The notes: generated by a model not told the origin, from the sequence alone. A DNA stretch of 64,000 bases from Bacteroidota bacterium (GCA_023422835.1 JAFAGI010000009.1:1-64000); one strand, 5' to 3'. Shown: positions 46,271 to 55,157, counted from the stretch's first letter. Numbers and translations are program-made.

Positions 46271-47845
46271 CTATCTGTTGCCGTTAAATGCCGTCCACCT
46301 ACCGTTGCGTTTTTCAAAGCGGATGATGTTGCTTAGCGGGCTCTCATTGTTCTCTTTGTCCACGCTGGTCACTACAGCATAAAACTTAGACCAATAAGCC
46401 GGCAGTTCATATAGTGGCAAGGCAAAATTAAATCGATTATTACCATTGGCCACCAACATTTTCTCCGGTGCATTTCCCAGTTCTGTAAAGTCATCCGTAA
46501 AGTACAGCACAAAAGATTTCACCTTATCGCGCGTAGATACCTCGTTGAGAGCGCCGCTGATGTTGATCTGATTGCCGGATATGTTTACTTCCGGCGACCA
46601 TATTTCCGGAGCCATGGGTGGTGTACGGTCTATCCACGCCATGGGTGGTACAATGGCCGGTTTTTTATAATAATTATTTTGCAACGAGTCTGTCCATCCG
46701 TTGAGGTTATTGAGTAAACTTTTATAGCTGAAATAGACGCTGCCGTGCACGTTGGGATTGTCTCTCAGCAGTTTGATCTGGTTAGGTATTTCATTCCGGT
46801 TTCTCCACAGTGCGGAGGTATTGGCATTGAAAGGTCCCTGGCCTATGTAGAGCTGTTTGCCGTAAGTGTGTTCAGACCACCATTTCAGCAATATGCGGTA
46901 GTCCTGCCCGTCTTTGCCGATAGGCCAGTACAATTGCGGTGCAATGTAATCTACCCAACCATTCTTCAGCCATTTTAAAATATCTGCATACAAGGTATAG
47001 TAATTCGTAAGGCCGCGCGTATCGCTGCCTATAGGATCCTGCGATTTGTTTTTATAAATACCAAAAGGGCTTACGCCGAATTTCACCATCGGTTTGCTCT
47101 GAGTGATGGCATCATGAATTTCTTTAATAATGAGGTCTACATTTTCCCTCCGCCAGTCGGATTTACTCATGCCGTTGCCGTACTTCCTGTAAGCTGCATC
47201 GTCGGGGTAATCGTTTTTTTCTGGATAAGGATAAAAATAATCGTCGAGGTGTATGCCATCCACATCATAGCGGTTAATAATGTCTTTTACCACACCCACA
47301 AAATACTGCCTGGTCTCCGGTAGGCCCGGATTGAATATCTTGAGTTTGCCGTAAGTGAAAAACATTTCCGGTCGGCGCCTGGTAATATGGTTGGGTGAAA
47401 CAGATGAGCGGTTAATATCTACCACGGCACGGTAAGGATTGAGCCACGCATGGAACTCCAGTCCTCTTTTATGGGTTTCTTCAATCATGAACAACAAAGG
47501 GTCATAGCCCGGGTCCCGGCCTTGCGTGCCGGTGATATATTCGCTCCACGGATCGTATTGAGAAGGGTAGAATGCGTCCGTTGCCGGACGTACCTGCACA
47601 AACAATGCATTGAGCCCGGTGCGCTTTGCATGCTCTACAATGCGTATGTACTCAGCCTTCTGCTGTTCTGCGCTTAATCCTTTCCTGCTTGGCCAGTCAA
47701 TATTGCCCACAGAAGCGACCCATGCAGAGCGCATTTCATACTTAGGAGAATAGCCATTATCCGCAACGTAATATTGTGCAGATACAGACTGTGTAAATAA
47801 ACTCAAAAAAATAAAAATAAAACCGGCTGAAAAGTTTTTGTTCAT
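46271..47845 (-). CDS. Family 10-like glycosyl hydrolase (GHL10, DUF187 type)
   Basis: A 524-residue secreted protein with a signal peptide ending SVSAQ. A TIM-barrel domain (about 35-360) has the family motifs EMRSAWVASVGNIDWPS, LNALFVQVRPATDAFY, FHAWLNPYRAV, DVDGIHLDDYFYPYP and DYIAPQLYW. A C-terminal Ig-like domain follows. Relatives in other bacteria act on peptidoglycan-derived or surface glycans (for example E. coli YngK/DigH, which cuts denuded peptidoglycan strands), so a wall-related role is a reasonable inference. It lies 26 nt after the MarR gene. Confidence 0.9.
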   Translation of the reverse strand: MNKNFSAGFIFIFLSLFTQSVSAQYYVADNGYSPKYEMRSAWVASVGNIDWPSRKGLSAEQQKAEYIRIVEHAKRTGLNALFVQVRPATDAFYPSQYDPWSEYITGTQGRDPGYDPLLFMIEETHKRGLEFHAWLNPYRAVVDINRSSVSPNHITRRRPEMFFTYGKLKIFNPGLPETRQYFVGVVKDIINRYDVDGIHLDDYFYPYPEKNDYPDDAAYRKYGNGMSKSDWRRENVDLIIKEIHDAITQSKPMVKFGVSPFGIYKNKSQDPIGSDTRGLTNYYTLYADILKWLKNGWVDYIAPQLYWPIGKDGQDYRILLKWWSEHTYGKQLYIGQGPFNANTSALWRNRNEIPNQIKLLRDNPNVHGSVYFSYKSLLNNLNGWTDSLQNNYYKKPAIVPPMAWIDRTPPMAPEIWSPEVNISGNQINISGALNEVSTRDKVKSFVLYFTDDFTELGNAPEKMLVANGNNRFNFALPLYELPAYWSKFYAVVTSVDKENNESPLSNIIRFEKRNGRWTAFNGNR

Positions 47846-47871
47846 GTTGATTTGATAATGTTTTCGGGGGG

Positions 47872-48348
47872 TTACACAAGCACACCGCGCATTTTATCTA
47901 AAATAGTACATACGGCCTTTGCTTCTTCTTCTGTAATGTTGCTGACGATGGCATCGAATTCGGGGTCTTTCTCGTCAATATTTTCTAATATCCTGCGCCC
48001 TGCTTCTGTAATTGTTATTTCCAGCAGGCGCTTGTCGGTACGGCTGGACGTTTTCTCCACCAAGCCTTTGATGATAAGCCTGTCGATGATCCTGCTGGTA
48101 TCGCTCATTTTATCCAGCAACCTTTCGCGTATCTGTATCAGGCTAAGGGGTTCTTTACTGCAACGCAGAATGCGGAGTATGTTGAACTGCTGCATGGTAA
48201 TGTTCTCAGGCTCTAATAAAAATCTTAATCTTTCTGAAAGCCAATTAGAAGTGTACAGCACTTCCAGCATTACTTTTTGCGCATAGTTGTTACATTTTCT
48301 TCGCGGTATGGCATTCAGATTTTCAAATTTTGCTTCAAACTGTGACAT
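47872..48348 (-). CDS. MarR family transcriptional regulator
   Basis: A 158-residue winged-helix repressor: dimerisation helices at both ends, and a wHTH core (about 50-120) with QFNILRILRCSKEPLSLIQIRERLLDKMSDTSRIIDRLIIKGLVEKT and the wing SRTDKRLLEITITEAG. It is the second gene of an operon, 12 nt after the radical SAM gene. The operon promoter carries a perfect palindrome (49400-49421) of the right size for a MarR dimer, so autoregulation is likely. Confidence 0.93.
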   Translation of the reverse strand: MSQFEAKFENLNAIPRRKCNNYAQKVMLEVLYTSNWLSERLRFLLEPENITMQQFNILRILRCSKEPLSLIQIRERLLDKMSDTSRIIDRLIIKGLVEKTSSRTDKRLLEITITEAGRRILENIDEKDPEFDAIVSNITEEEAKAVCTILDKMRGVLV

Positions 48349-48360
48349 AGCATTCTTAAT

Positions 48361-49389
48361 TTATTCTTCCCATACAGATAATCCCTCACTACAATTGGCG
48401 CAAATATCAATGTTTTTGCGGCTGGTCATAAGCTCAGATCTGAATTGTTTGTAATTATCGTTTTTCCATATTTCCTTAAACGGCTGGTTTTTCAGATTGC
48501 CCAGGCGGTGCATGGCATCCTTATCAAAGCAACAGGGCACTACCAGGCCGTCCCAGGTGATCACATTGGCGCTCCATAATTTCCAGCAATGGTTTTGCAA
48601 ACCATTCTTAGGCTGTGTGGCTCCGCCGGCATCTTTCCTGTAGCGGCTGTATTTGTTGATGGTGGGAATGAGCTGGTTAGGATCATTCTCATAATCATAT
48701 ACCTGCGCTGTTTTAAAGCGTACCTGGTCTACACCCACTTCCTTGGCCAGCCGCTTCACATCTTCTATCTGGTGCTCATTGGGCTTTACCACTAAAAACT
48801 GGAAAAAGACAAACGGTTTTTTGCTGTTTAACGCTTTTTTCCATTTCACAATGTTCTTTGCACCTTCTATCACTTTTTCCAGGTTGCCGCCCACGCGGTA
48901 TTGCTGGTATACATCCTGGGTAGTGCCGTCTATGGAAATGATAAGCCTGTCTAAGCCGCTCTCCACCGTCTTGCGTGCATTTTCATCGTTTAAATAATGC
49001 GCATTGGAAGAGGTAGCCGTATAAATGCCCTTGTCTGCGGCGTACTTCACCATCTCCAGGAAATTGGGGTTCAGGTAGGGTTCTCCCTGGAAATAAAAGA
49101 TCAGGTATAAAAGCTCTTTGTGAATATCGTCAATGGTGTCTTTAAAAAAATTTTTTTCAAGCATTCCTTTGGGCCTCGTAAATGCGCGCAATCCGCTGGG
49201 GCATTCGGGGCAGCGCAGGTTACACGAGGTGGTAGGCTCAAACGATATGGAGACAGGATAACCCCACTGCACAGGCATTTTCCGCCATTTGCTTACCTGA
49301 TAGCTGAGCCATACTTTTGCAGCATTCCAAAAGCGTCTCGGCGTAATTTTACCAGCAAGATTTATACTGTCATTCCAATTAAAGTACAT
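48361..49389 (-). CDS. Radical SAM/SPASM domain protein
   Basis: The 342-residue protein has the radical SAM motif Cys56-x3-Cys60-x2-Cys63 (TSCNLRCPEC), the FYFQGEP segment and a C-terminal SPASM domain with extra cluster cysteines (HCWKLWSANVITWDGLVVPCCF ... ICANCSEG). SPASM enzymes often modify peptides or proteins or mature enzymes, but no precursor peptide gene is visible nearby. The substrate is unknown. Its ATG is 6 nt after a -7 element, so the mRNA may lack a leader. It is the first gene of an operon with MarR. Confidence 0.9.
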   Translation of the reverse strand: MYFNWNDSINLAGKITPRRFWNAAKVWLSYQVSKWRKMPVQWGYPVSISFEPTTSCNLRCPECPSGLRAFTRPKGMLEKNFFKDTIDDIHKELLYLIFYFQGEPYLNPNFLEMVKYAADKGIYTATSSNAHYLNDENARKTVESGLDRLIISIDGTTQDVYQQYRVGGNLEKVIEGAKNIVKWKKALNSKKPFVFFQFLVVKPNEHQIEDVKRLAKEVGVDQVRFKTAQVYDYENDPNQLIPTINKYSRYRKDAGGATQPKNGLQNHCWKLWSANVITWDGLVVPCCFDKDAMHRLGNLKNQPFKEIWKNDNYKQFRSELMTSRKNIDICANCSEGLSVWEE

Positions 49390-49394
49390 AACAA

Positions 49395-49402
49395 CAAAAA
49401 TA
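49395..49402 (-). promoter_or_regulatory. Promoter -7 element of the radical SAM-MarR operon
   Basis: TATTTTTG on the minus strand (49402-49395) fits TAnnTTTG and ends 6 nt before the ATG at 49389. The TTTG upstream element is not obvious. It overlaps the palindrome at 49400-49421. Confidence 0.55.
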
Positions 49403-49421
49403 GTACTTTAACCAGTACTAT
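49400..49421. promoter_or_regulatory. Putative MarR operator palindrome
   Basis: ATAGTACT-TTAACC-AGTACTAT, a perfect 8-bp inverted repeat with a 6-bp centre. It covers the spacer and part of the -7 element, so a bound dimer would block RNA polymerase. The adjacent MarR gene is the obvious candidate regulator. Confidence 0.6.
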
Positions 49422-49534
49422 TGATGTAGCAACAAGTATTTAACAAATCCGGGCAAAGATTGTTTCTTTCAGACCATTAAAGTTGCAGGCCGGAAAACGG
49501 CTTACCTCTTTGCTCATCTTTAAAGAAAGAAATT

Positions 49535-49900
49535 GTGCTTATTCTACAAAACGTCTCCTATATCCATCCCAACAAAAATTTACTATTTAACAATGCCGGC
49601 TTGCTGGAACATGAGATAAAAACAATGCTCAACAGGTTTTTGTTTACCAAGCAGGACTGGGACAAGCGTTGTACTGTTTTGAGCGGAGGTGAAAGGATGC
49701 GCCTGACCTTGTGCTGCCTCACTATCAGCAATGGTTCTCCGGACATCATTATTTTAGATGAACCTACTAACAACCTGGATATACAGAATATTGAAATGCT
49801 GACCTTTGCTATTAACGAATATCAAGGCGCGTTGATTATCGTTTCTCACGATGCCCGGTTTTTAGAGCAGGCACATATTGATCGTGTCTTGCAGCTTTGA
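49535..49900 (+). pseudogene. ABC-F ATPase remnant with internal deletion
   Basis: The first 20 residues (MLILQNVSYIHPNKNLLFNN, GTG start) are the usual N terminus of an ABC-F protein. The sequence then jumps, in frame, to the end of the second nucleotide-binding domain: TVLSGGERMRLTL (ABC signature), IIILDEPTNNLDI (Walker B) and IIVSHDARFL (H-loop). Both Walker A loops, the first domain and the linker are missing: 121 residues remain of the usual 520-650. It cannot bind ATP in the normal way, so it is a deletion relic. The junction lies near 49597. Confidence 0.8.
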
Positions 49901-49928
49901 AAGAAACCAAGGCAACTTAATTTTACGC

Positions 49929-49936
49929 TATTTTTG
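49929..49936 (+). promoter_or_regulatory. Promoter -7 element for the GH25 gene
   Basis: TATTTTTG ends 8 nt before the ATG at 49944, implying an almost leaderless mRNA. Confidence 0.45.
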
Positions 49937-49943
49937 TGTGGCA

Positions 49944-50756
49944 ATGGCAAAAATAAATCACAGGAAAAAACCGCGCAGGAACAAGAAAAAGCAATCACCG
50001 CCTGTTGCCCGGAAATGGGCCTGGATCATTACTGTGTGCGTGATAACTGCCCTGCTAATATTCCTGCTGGTAAGGTCTAAAAAACCTCATCACGTTTTTA
50101 AAACCTATAACGGATTCGGCATTCCCATACCTGCTGATTTTATCATTCACGGCATTGACGTGAGCCGTTACCAGGGGCTTATAAACTGGGAAATGGTAAA
50201 AAAGATGAATATAGACAGCATTCAAATAGGCTTTGCATTTATAAAAGCTACCGAAGGGCTGGAAAGCAAAGATCCTCAATTTGCTGAAAACTGGAAAGAA
50301 GCCAGACGTGTGGGCATACCACGCGGGGCTTATCATTTTTTCCTGCCGGACCGCGACGGCACTTTGCAGGCAAAAAACTTTATCAGCCAGGTGCCGGAGC
50401 TTTTTCCCGGAGATTTGCCGCCGGTAGTAGACATTGAAAAACTGAATGGCACTCTTCCCGCAATTATGCGTAAGGAGCTGCTGGAATTTATCACACTTAC
50501 TGAAGCGCACTATGGCGTAAAGCCCATCATCTATACGTTTTCAAGCTTCTACAAAGACTACCTGCAGGATGCGTTTCCCGACAATCCTTTGTGGATAGCA
50601 CATTATAAACTGCAAAACAAACGCCCTGCTCTGAACCGCGACTGGCAGTTTTGGCAACACAGTGAAACAGCACGTGTGAGCGGCATCAATGTGCCGGTAG
50701 ACATGAACGTTTTTTACGGCGACAGCCTGCTGTTCAGCGAGTTGCTACTGGATTAA
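49944..50756 (+). CDS. GH25 family lysozyme, membrane-anchored
   Basis: GH25 enzymes cut peptidoglycan between MurNAc and GlcNAc. From ATG 49944 the protein has 270 residues: a very basic cytoplasmic start (MAKINHRKKPRRNKKK), one membrane helix (AWIITVCVITALLIFLLV), then the GH25 barrel (about 65-270) with GIDVSRYQGLINW, FAFIKATEG, GAYHFF and the catalytic pair in PPVVDIEKLNG. It should act in the periplasm, tethered to the inner membrane. An earlier in-frame start (49878) lies inside the ABC-F remnant and is rejected. The stop overlaps the end of the convergent DUF4290 gene by 4 bp. Confidence 0.92.
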   Translation: MAKINHRKKPRRNKKKQSPPVARKWAWIITVCVITALLIFLLVRSKKPHHVFKTYNGFGIPIPADFIIHGIDVSRYQGLINWEMVKKMNIDSIQIGFAFIKATEGLESKDPQFAENWKEARRVGIPRGAYHFFLPDRDGTLQAKNFISQVPELFPGDLPPVVDIEKLNGTLPAIMRKELLEFITLTEAHYGVKPIIYTFSSFYKDYLQDAFPDNPLWIAHYKLQNKRPALNRDWQFWQHSETARVSGINVPVDMNVFYGDSLLFSELLLD

Positions 50757-51493
50757 TATTTCTTCTTGAAATTGCGGTTATTATTATTATTGCCGCCCGT
50801 GCGGTTGCCAAAGCCTGGTTTGTTACTGACCATGCCACCCTGCCCCTGGCGTTTCTGGGAGTTTTGGTTATTTCTTTGAGTAAAACCCTGGCGGTTTTTA
50901 TTTTTATTCTGTGTGTAAACTCTGTTGGTGTTGCCATTTACCTGCCTGGTATCTTCCTTCACATGTACCGCCGGCGCGTTGTCAAAATGAAGTTTACCAC
51001 CGCTGATAGAGCTCAGCTCGGTCTGTATGGAAGCATCCTGCACGGTTTCCTTATGCCAGTTGCTGTAAGTGAGCTTCATATAATAGGCTATAGCGTTGGC
51101 GAAGCCATCTTGTTTTTCCTTGTCTGTTTCCTGCAAAGCCTTATCAATCACCAATTCCAGGTTTTTGCCCAAGTGTGCGTATTTAGGATATCGCTCCGGA
51201 TAAGGCAATGGCTGAGGCTTTTCTTTGTAAGTTTCTTTGTTGGGTATAGGATAAGGGCTCTCTACCTGTAACTTAAAATCACTGATATAGAAAAGATGAT
51301 CCCATAATTTATGTCGGAAATCTTCCACATTTTTCAAATGCGGGTTCAGGAAGCCCATGAGTTCTATTAAAACCTCTGCTTGTTCCTGTCTTTTATTTTT
51401 GTCTTCAATTGTAAGAATGTAGTCTACCATTCTTTGAATATGTCTTCCATATTCCTTCATGCTCAAGTGAGGACGAGCTGTGTTATATTCCAT
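50753..51493 (-). CDS. DUF4290 family protein
   Basis: A 246-residue protein of a Bacteroidota-specific family. The conserved domain is at about 1-170 (MEYNTARPHLSMKEYGRHIQRMVDYILTIEDKNKRQEQAEVLIELMGFLNPHLKN in shorter pieces), predicted helical. The last 75 residues are low-complexity, rich in N, Q, R and G (QNKNKNRQGFTQRNNQ, GNRTGGNNNNNRNFKKKY), resembling RNA-binding disordered tails. The function is unknown. A -7 element lies at 51510-51517, 17 nt before the ATG. Confidence 0.87.
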   Translation of the reverse strand: MEYNTARPHLSMKEYGRHIQRMVDYILTIEDKNKRQEQAEVLIELMGFLNPHLKNVEDFRHKLWDHLFYISDFKLQVESPYPIPNKETYKEKPQPLPYPERYPKYAHLGKNLELVIDKALQETDKEKQDGFANAIAYYMKLTYSNWHKETVQDASIQTELSSISGGKLHFDNAPAVHVKEDTRQVNGNTNRVYTQNKNKNRQGFTQRNNQNSQKRQGQGGMVSNKPGFGNRTGGNNNNNRNFKKKY

Positions 51494-51509
51494 AAGTATA
51501 TTAAGGATG

Positions 51510-51517
51510 CAAAAGTA
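51510..51517 (-). promoter_or_regulatory. Promoter -7 element for the DUF4290 gene
   Basis: TACTTTTG on the minus strand fits TAnnTTTG. A TTG lies 22 bp upstream. The predicted leader is about 10-12 nt. Confidence 0.5.
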
Positions 51518-51658
51518 ATGAAAAGTTATTCGCAGTGTGCAATAAGTTTCCCGGTTTTTGCTTATACAGGCAAACCGATTTCACCTAAATCCATGCATAG
51601 CATTCTAAAACCTTAAATATAAAGCATAGTAATCCTTGATTTTTTTAACAAGAACGCA

Positions 51659-52147
51659 CTAATTCTTCATATTGGTGAAGGTGAGCGGCAGCTGAATGTT
51701 GCCCTTCAGGTCAGCAATCACAGCCTGCAGGTCATCAATTTTTTTAGCGATCACGCGCACGGTATCATCCATGATCTGGGTTTGCACTTTAAGGCCGCTG
51801 TCTTTAATGCGTTTAGTTATCTTTTTAGCATCTTCCTGTTTCAGCCCGTTCTGCACTGCAACTTCTTTTTTTACCAGCTTGCCGCTGGGATAAGCATCTT
51901 TCTCAAAATCAAATGCAGACGGGTCAATGCCCTGCTTCATGGCACGGCTGATGAGTACATCAATGACCTGCTTCATCTTCATATCACTTTCGGTTTCGAG
52001 CTTTACGATGTAATTCTTCTTATCCAGCTCAATATGCACCGGCGAATTCTTGAAATCAAAACGGTTGGCTATTTCCTTGGTTACGGTGTTTACCGCATTG
52101 TCCAGTGTTTGCAGGTCTACCTTGCAGGCAATATCAAATGAAGGCAT
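51659..52147 (-). CDS. YajQ family nucleotide-binding protein
   Basis: A 162-residue protein from ATG 52147 (MPSFDIACKVDLQTLDNAVNTV), normal for the family. It has the two-lobed YajQ fold with VKLETESDMKMKQVIDVL, GLKQEDAKKITKRIKDSGLKVQTQI and DDTVRVIAKKIDDLQ. Some members bind cyclic di-GMP and affect gene control; the general role is unclear. An in-frame start at 52183 would add residues not found in the family. Confidence 0.93.
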   Translation of the reverse strand: MPSFDIACKVDLQTLDNAVNTVTKEIANRFDFKNSPVHIELDKKNYIVKLETESDMKMKQVIDVLISRAMKQGIDPSAFDFEKDAYPSGKLVKKEVAVQNGLKQEDAKKITKRIKDSGLKVQTQIMDDTVRVIAKKIDDLQAVIADLKGNIQLPLTFTNMKN

Positions 52148-52212
52148 ATGGTGAAAATGAATGATTGTGAAATGTATACTCAAAGTTAGGGAAAAATTAT
52201 GTAATCACTAAA

Positions 52213-52240
52213 AAAGAGGCTTCAAATTTGAAGCCTCTTT
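52213..52240 (-). terminator. Bidirectional hairpin terminator at the end of the PUL
   Basis: AAAGAGGCTTCAAA/TTTGAAGCCTCTTT is a perfect 14-bp palindrome with A and T runs on both sides. It is placed to end transcription of the SusE-like gene (minus strand). Confidence 0.8.
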
Positions 52241-52262
52241 TCTGTTTAATTTCTGGCAATAA

Positions 52263-53621
52263 TTATATTTTTTCTTTTATTTCGAGCTTAGGCTTCGCTC
52301 TGCCTTCAGTACAATCTATACTAATTATATATACTTTTCCTTCTGTCAGTTGTTTTCCGGAAGACAGTCCCAGGTTTCCGGATTCTTGTACAGTGACTAT
52401 TTCCGGAATTATACCTTTTGTTTCTGCGTAGTCAGGACCTCTGTATTCACCTCCCCAGCCGTCTTGGAAGAAAAACTTAAAATCGAAATAATCTGTTCTG
52501 ATCTGTCCATTACCTTTTTCCGTACTGGCTGTTATAGTCATTTGATATACTTTAGGTTTTACAGGGGCCATGCAAAGCATCTTACCGGGACTCCAGCCAG
52601 GTTGGCCGTTATTCATTCCAGGTTTGGCAATTCCCCATCCGGCAATCCATATAGCTCCTGATCCATCTGGCTGTAAGGTAGCTTTCTCACCGGAAGCATT
52701 CAGCGTTAATACATTTAAATATTTCTTATCCCTGTCCGCCACTATACGATATTTACCACTTATTGCAGAGAATGTAATTTTCCCAGAAGCATCCTTTTTT
52801 AGAAAGTCGGGATCTATCCAGTATTGATCAAAATCCTGAACACCTTCGGCCTTTAATTCATCGCCGGTATTAAGGTTCAGATCTATAAAGAAATGTCCAT
52901 CTGCAGTAAAGTTCATTTCCTTGTCATTTAGCTTATAGGAGGCGAAAGGGCTACGTTCGTATGTAAACGTATTAAATAGTATGTTATAGGGACTGCTTTG
53001 CAGACTCAGAAAAGTAATAGGATTTTTTATATTTTCTTTTATAGTGCCTCCTCCCCAGCCGAAGTTAATATTATTACCATTATTTCCGAAGGCAGGCGCA
53101 ACGATATAACCTTTGATTATTTGTGGAGCGGATGTTGCTGTACGGAACAGATATGTGTTTTCCTCTGAACGCAACATCTTTAAACTATCACCGTTTTCAG
53201 TAACAAGATATAGATAGCTATATTGCGGGCGAGAGAGGGTTACTTGATGTTCTTCTTCTTTTTTTGTAAAATGTATGTCTTGCAGAACCAGCTTTAAAGT
53301 TGCTTTTCCATTAGGTATATTCTTTAAAAAAGGAACAAATACTTTACCTGCATAGTGGCCATCTGCTTTAGTTCTGATAGTAGTTTGCGAAACCATATCT
53401 TCTCCAAAGAAAAGCTGTGCCTTTAGTGTAGAAAGCGGCACTAACGGATCAGACACATTTGCCGAAAAAGAGATGCTATCGCCAAAAAAAGCCTGCTCAG
53501 GTACTTGCAATGATGTTATCTGTGGATTGCCGGGCGTTCCAGGAAAATCATTGTTATCTTTCTTACAATTTGTAAAAAAGCATAATAATGCCGGTATAAC
53601 CAATAAAAATATTTTTTGCAT
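52263..53621 (-). CDS. SusE/SusF-type surface glycan-binding lipoprotein
   Basis: A 452-residue lipoprotein (ALLCFFTNCKKDNN, Cys about 19). An Ig-like N-terminal domain (about 30-130: PQITSLQVPEQAFFGDSISFSANVSD) is followed by beta-rich domains similar to DUF5125/DUF5121 proteins encoded in PULs. No catalytic residues are visible. It is the last gene of the PUL, 27 nt after GH30, in the position where surface glycan-binding proteins usually lie. Binding of the same glucan that GH30 cuts is inferred. Confidence 0.8.
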   Translation of the reverse strand: MQKIFLLVIPALLCFFTNCKKDNNDFPGTPGNPQITSLQVPEQAFFGDSISFSANVSDPLVPLSTLKAQLFFGEDMVSQTTIRTKADGHYAGKVFVPFLKNIPNGKATLKLVLQDIHFTKKEEEHQVTLSRPQYSYLYLVTENGDSLKMLRSEENTYLFRTATSAPQIIKGYIVAPAFGNNGNNINFGWGGGTIKENIKNPITFLSLQSSPYNILFNTFTYERSPFASYKLNDKEMNFTADGHFFIDLNLNTGDELKAEGVQDFDQYWIDPDFLKKDASGKITFSAISGKYRIVADRDKKYLNVLTLNASGEKATLQPDGSGAIWIAGWGIAKPGMNNGQPGWSPGKMLCMAPVKPKVYQMTITASTEKGNGQIRTDYFDFKFFFQDGWGGEYRGPDYAETKGIIPEIVTVQESGNLGLSSGKQLTEGKVYIISIDCTEGRAKPKLEIKEKI

Positions 53622-53648
53622 AGCTGTAATTTTAAATTTAAACGGTTT

Positions 53649-55157
53649 TTATTTCCTCCATTTGAAAGATGCTACGGATTTTGCGGGAAGGCTGTAACTT
53701 AGCGACCTGCCATCCATAGCTAATGTAATTGACTGTGGCTCATCCTTAGTATTAAGTACCACTACTCCTACAGTATTATCTGTGTTTAATACTGCTGTGT
53801 AATGTAGTCCTGATGTGGTGAATCCTGAGGTTTTAATTCTTTTTGCACCACCTTGTATCACTTTGGAAAGGTGCGCCAGATCGTAATAATGACTGTTACG
53901 CGTAAGAGTTGTATAATCTGCTTTGTTAATATCTATAACTCCGAGACAATTTGTACATCCGCCTGGGCGATTAGGCCCATGTTGCTCATCTAACATAAAG
54001 TTCCAGACAATTACGGCTTTACAGTGCCGGTTAAGCGTGCCAATACCTACATGCTCAAGGTTCCACATCAGATCTTCGGCAAAAGTGTACCCCCATAAGC
54101 CTATTGATATTTCAGTGAAATAAAGATTCTTATCAGGAAATGCATTGTGGATATAATCCATTTCTGTTTCAGAACCGCCATAAGCATGGTACGCTGCTCC
54201 GTCTATATATTTCGCGGCATCCGGATCTTCGTAAATTTTTGCAGGATAATGTATCTGATCAGCATTTTCCGGTTTATGGCTATCATAGTCATAATTGTGA
54301 TCGTAACTTATGATGCGGGTATTTATACCTGCAGTTTTAAATGCCGGGCCAAGCGCTGTCTTTATAAAATCGCGCTGTTCCTGCCATGTCATATACAAAG
54401 ATGCAGAGTTACCCCGGTTTAGCGGCTCATTCTGTACAGTTACTGCATAAATATCTATACCATTATTTTTCATGGCATTGATGTATTTTACAAAGTAGCT
54501 GGCATAGTCCTGATAATTGGAAGGATTTAATTGTCCATCGTTCCATTTATTATGTGGCTTTAATTCTTTAAGATTGTTTACTTTCATCCATAAAGGCGGA
54601 GTCCATGGAGATGCCATTATCTTTACCTTGGGATTAATAGCAAGAATCTCTTTCAGTACAGGTATCACATACTTTGTATCTTCTTCGTGCAGCGCAAAGT
54701 TCTCCATACCCGGCTTATCGCAATAGCTATATTCAGATAATGAAAAATCGGAACATCCTAAAGCAATACGAATGAAACTATATCCCATACCTTCGCGGGT
54801 ATCAAAAACCTCGGTAAGTAAAGCCTTTCTATTTGCTGCATTCATCTTCAGCAGATTATAACACGTAGAACCTGTAAACGCAGCACCAAAACCATCAATC
54901 TGCTGATACTGTTGTGTGGGGTCTAAAGTAACGGTGTAAGGAGAAAGATTGTCTTTCTTATTGAATTCCAAATTAATTTTTTTGAACAGCATTGACTGGG
55001 TTGCTGTAGTTACATATACCTCTACAGGCTGTACAGGATCAGGTTTTGAAGTATCGGGTTTGTCTATTCCCTGCTTGCTGCCGGGCGAACAAAAAGAGTA
55101 AAGAAACGAAAGAGAAATGGCTAAAACAGACATTGTCATTTTTGCTATATTTTGCAT
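53649..55157 (-). CDS. GH30 family glucanase
   Basis: A 502-residue secreted enzyme with a lipobox-like Cys (LYSFCSPG, about 23), so probably a surface lipoprotein. The (beta/alpha)8 barrel contains QQIDGFGAAFTGSTCYNL, MASPWTPPLWMKVNN, the acid/base Glu in VTVQNEP (about 243) and the nucleophile Glu in LYFTEISIG (about 347). A C-terminal beta domain follows. It fits GH30 subfamily 3, whose characterised Bacteroidota members are endo-beta-1,6-glucanases; glucosylceramidase activity is the alternative. It lies between SusD and the SusE-like gene. Confidence 0.9.
   Translation of the reverse strand: MQNIAKMTMSVLAISLSFLYSFCSPGSKQGIDKPDTSKPDPVQPVEVYVTTATQSMLFKKINLEFNKKDNLSPYTVTLDPTQQYQQIDGFGAAFTGSTCYNLLKMNAANRKALLTEVFDTREGMGYSFIRIALGCSDFSLSEYSYCDKPGMENFALHEEDTKYVIPVLKEILAINPKVKIMASPWTPPLWMKVNNLKELKPHNKWNDGQLNPSNYQDYASYFVKYINAMKNNGIDIYAVTVQNEPLNRGNSASLYMTWQEQRDFIKTALGPAFKTAGINTRIISYDHNYDYDSHKPENADQIHYPAKIYEDPDAAKYIDGAAYHAYGGSETEMDYIHNAFPDKNLYFTEISIGLWGYTFAEDLMWNLEHVGIGTLNRHCKAVIVWNFMLDEQHGPNRPGGCTNCLGVIDINKADYTTLTRNSHYYDLAHLSKVIQGGAKRIKTSGFTTSGLHYTAVLNTDNTVGVVVLNTKDEPQSITLAMDGRSLSYSLPAKSVASFKWRK

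Noticed and set aside
48361-49535. A RiPP precursor peptide next to the radical SAM/SPASM enzyme.
   Set aside because: I looked at 49390-49534 and the 12-nt gap to marR on both strands; no small ORF with a leader-like or Gly/Cys/Thr-rich core was found.
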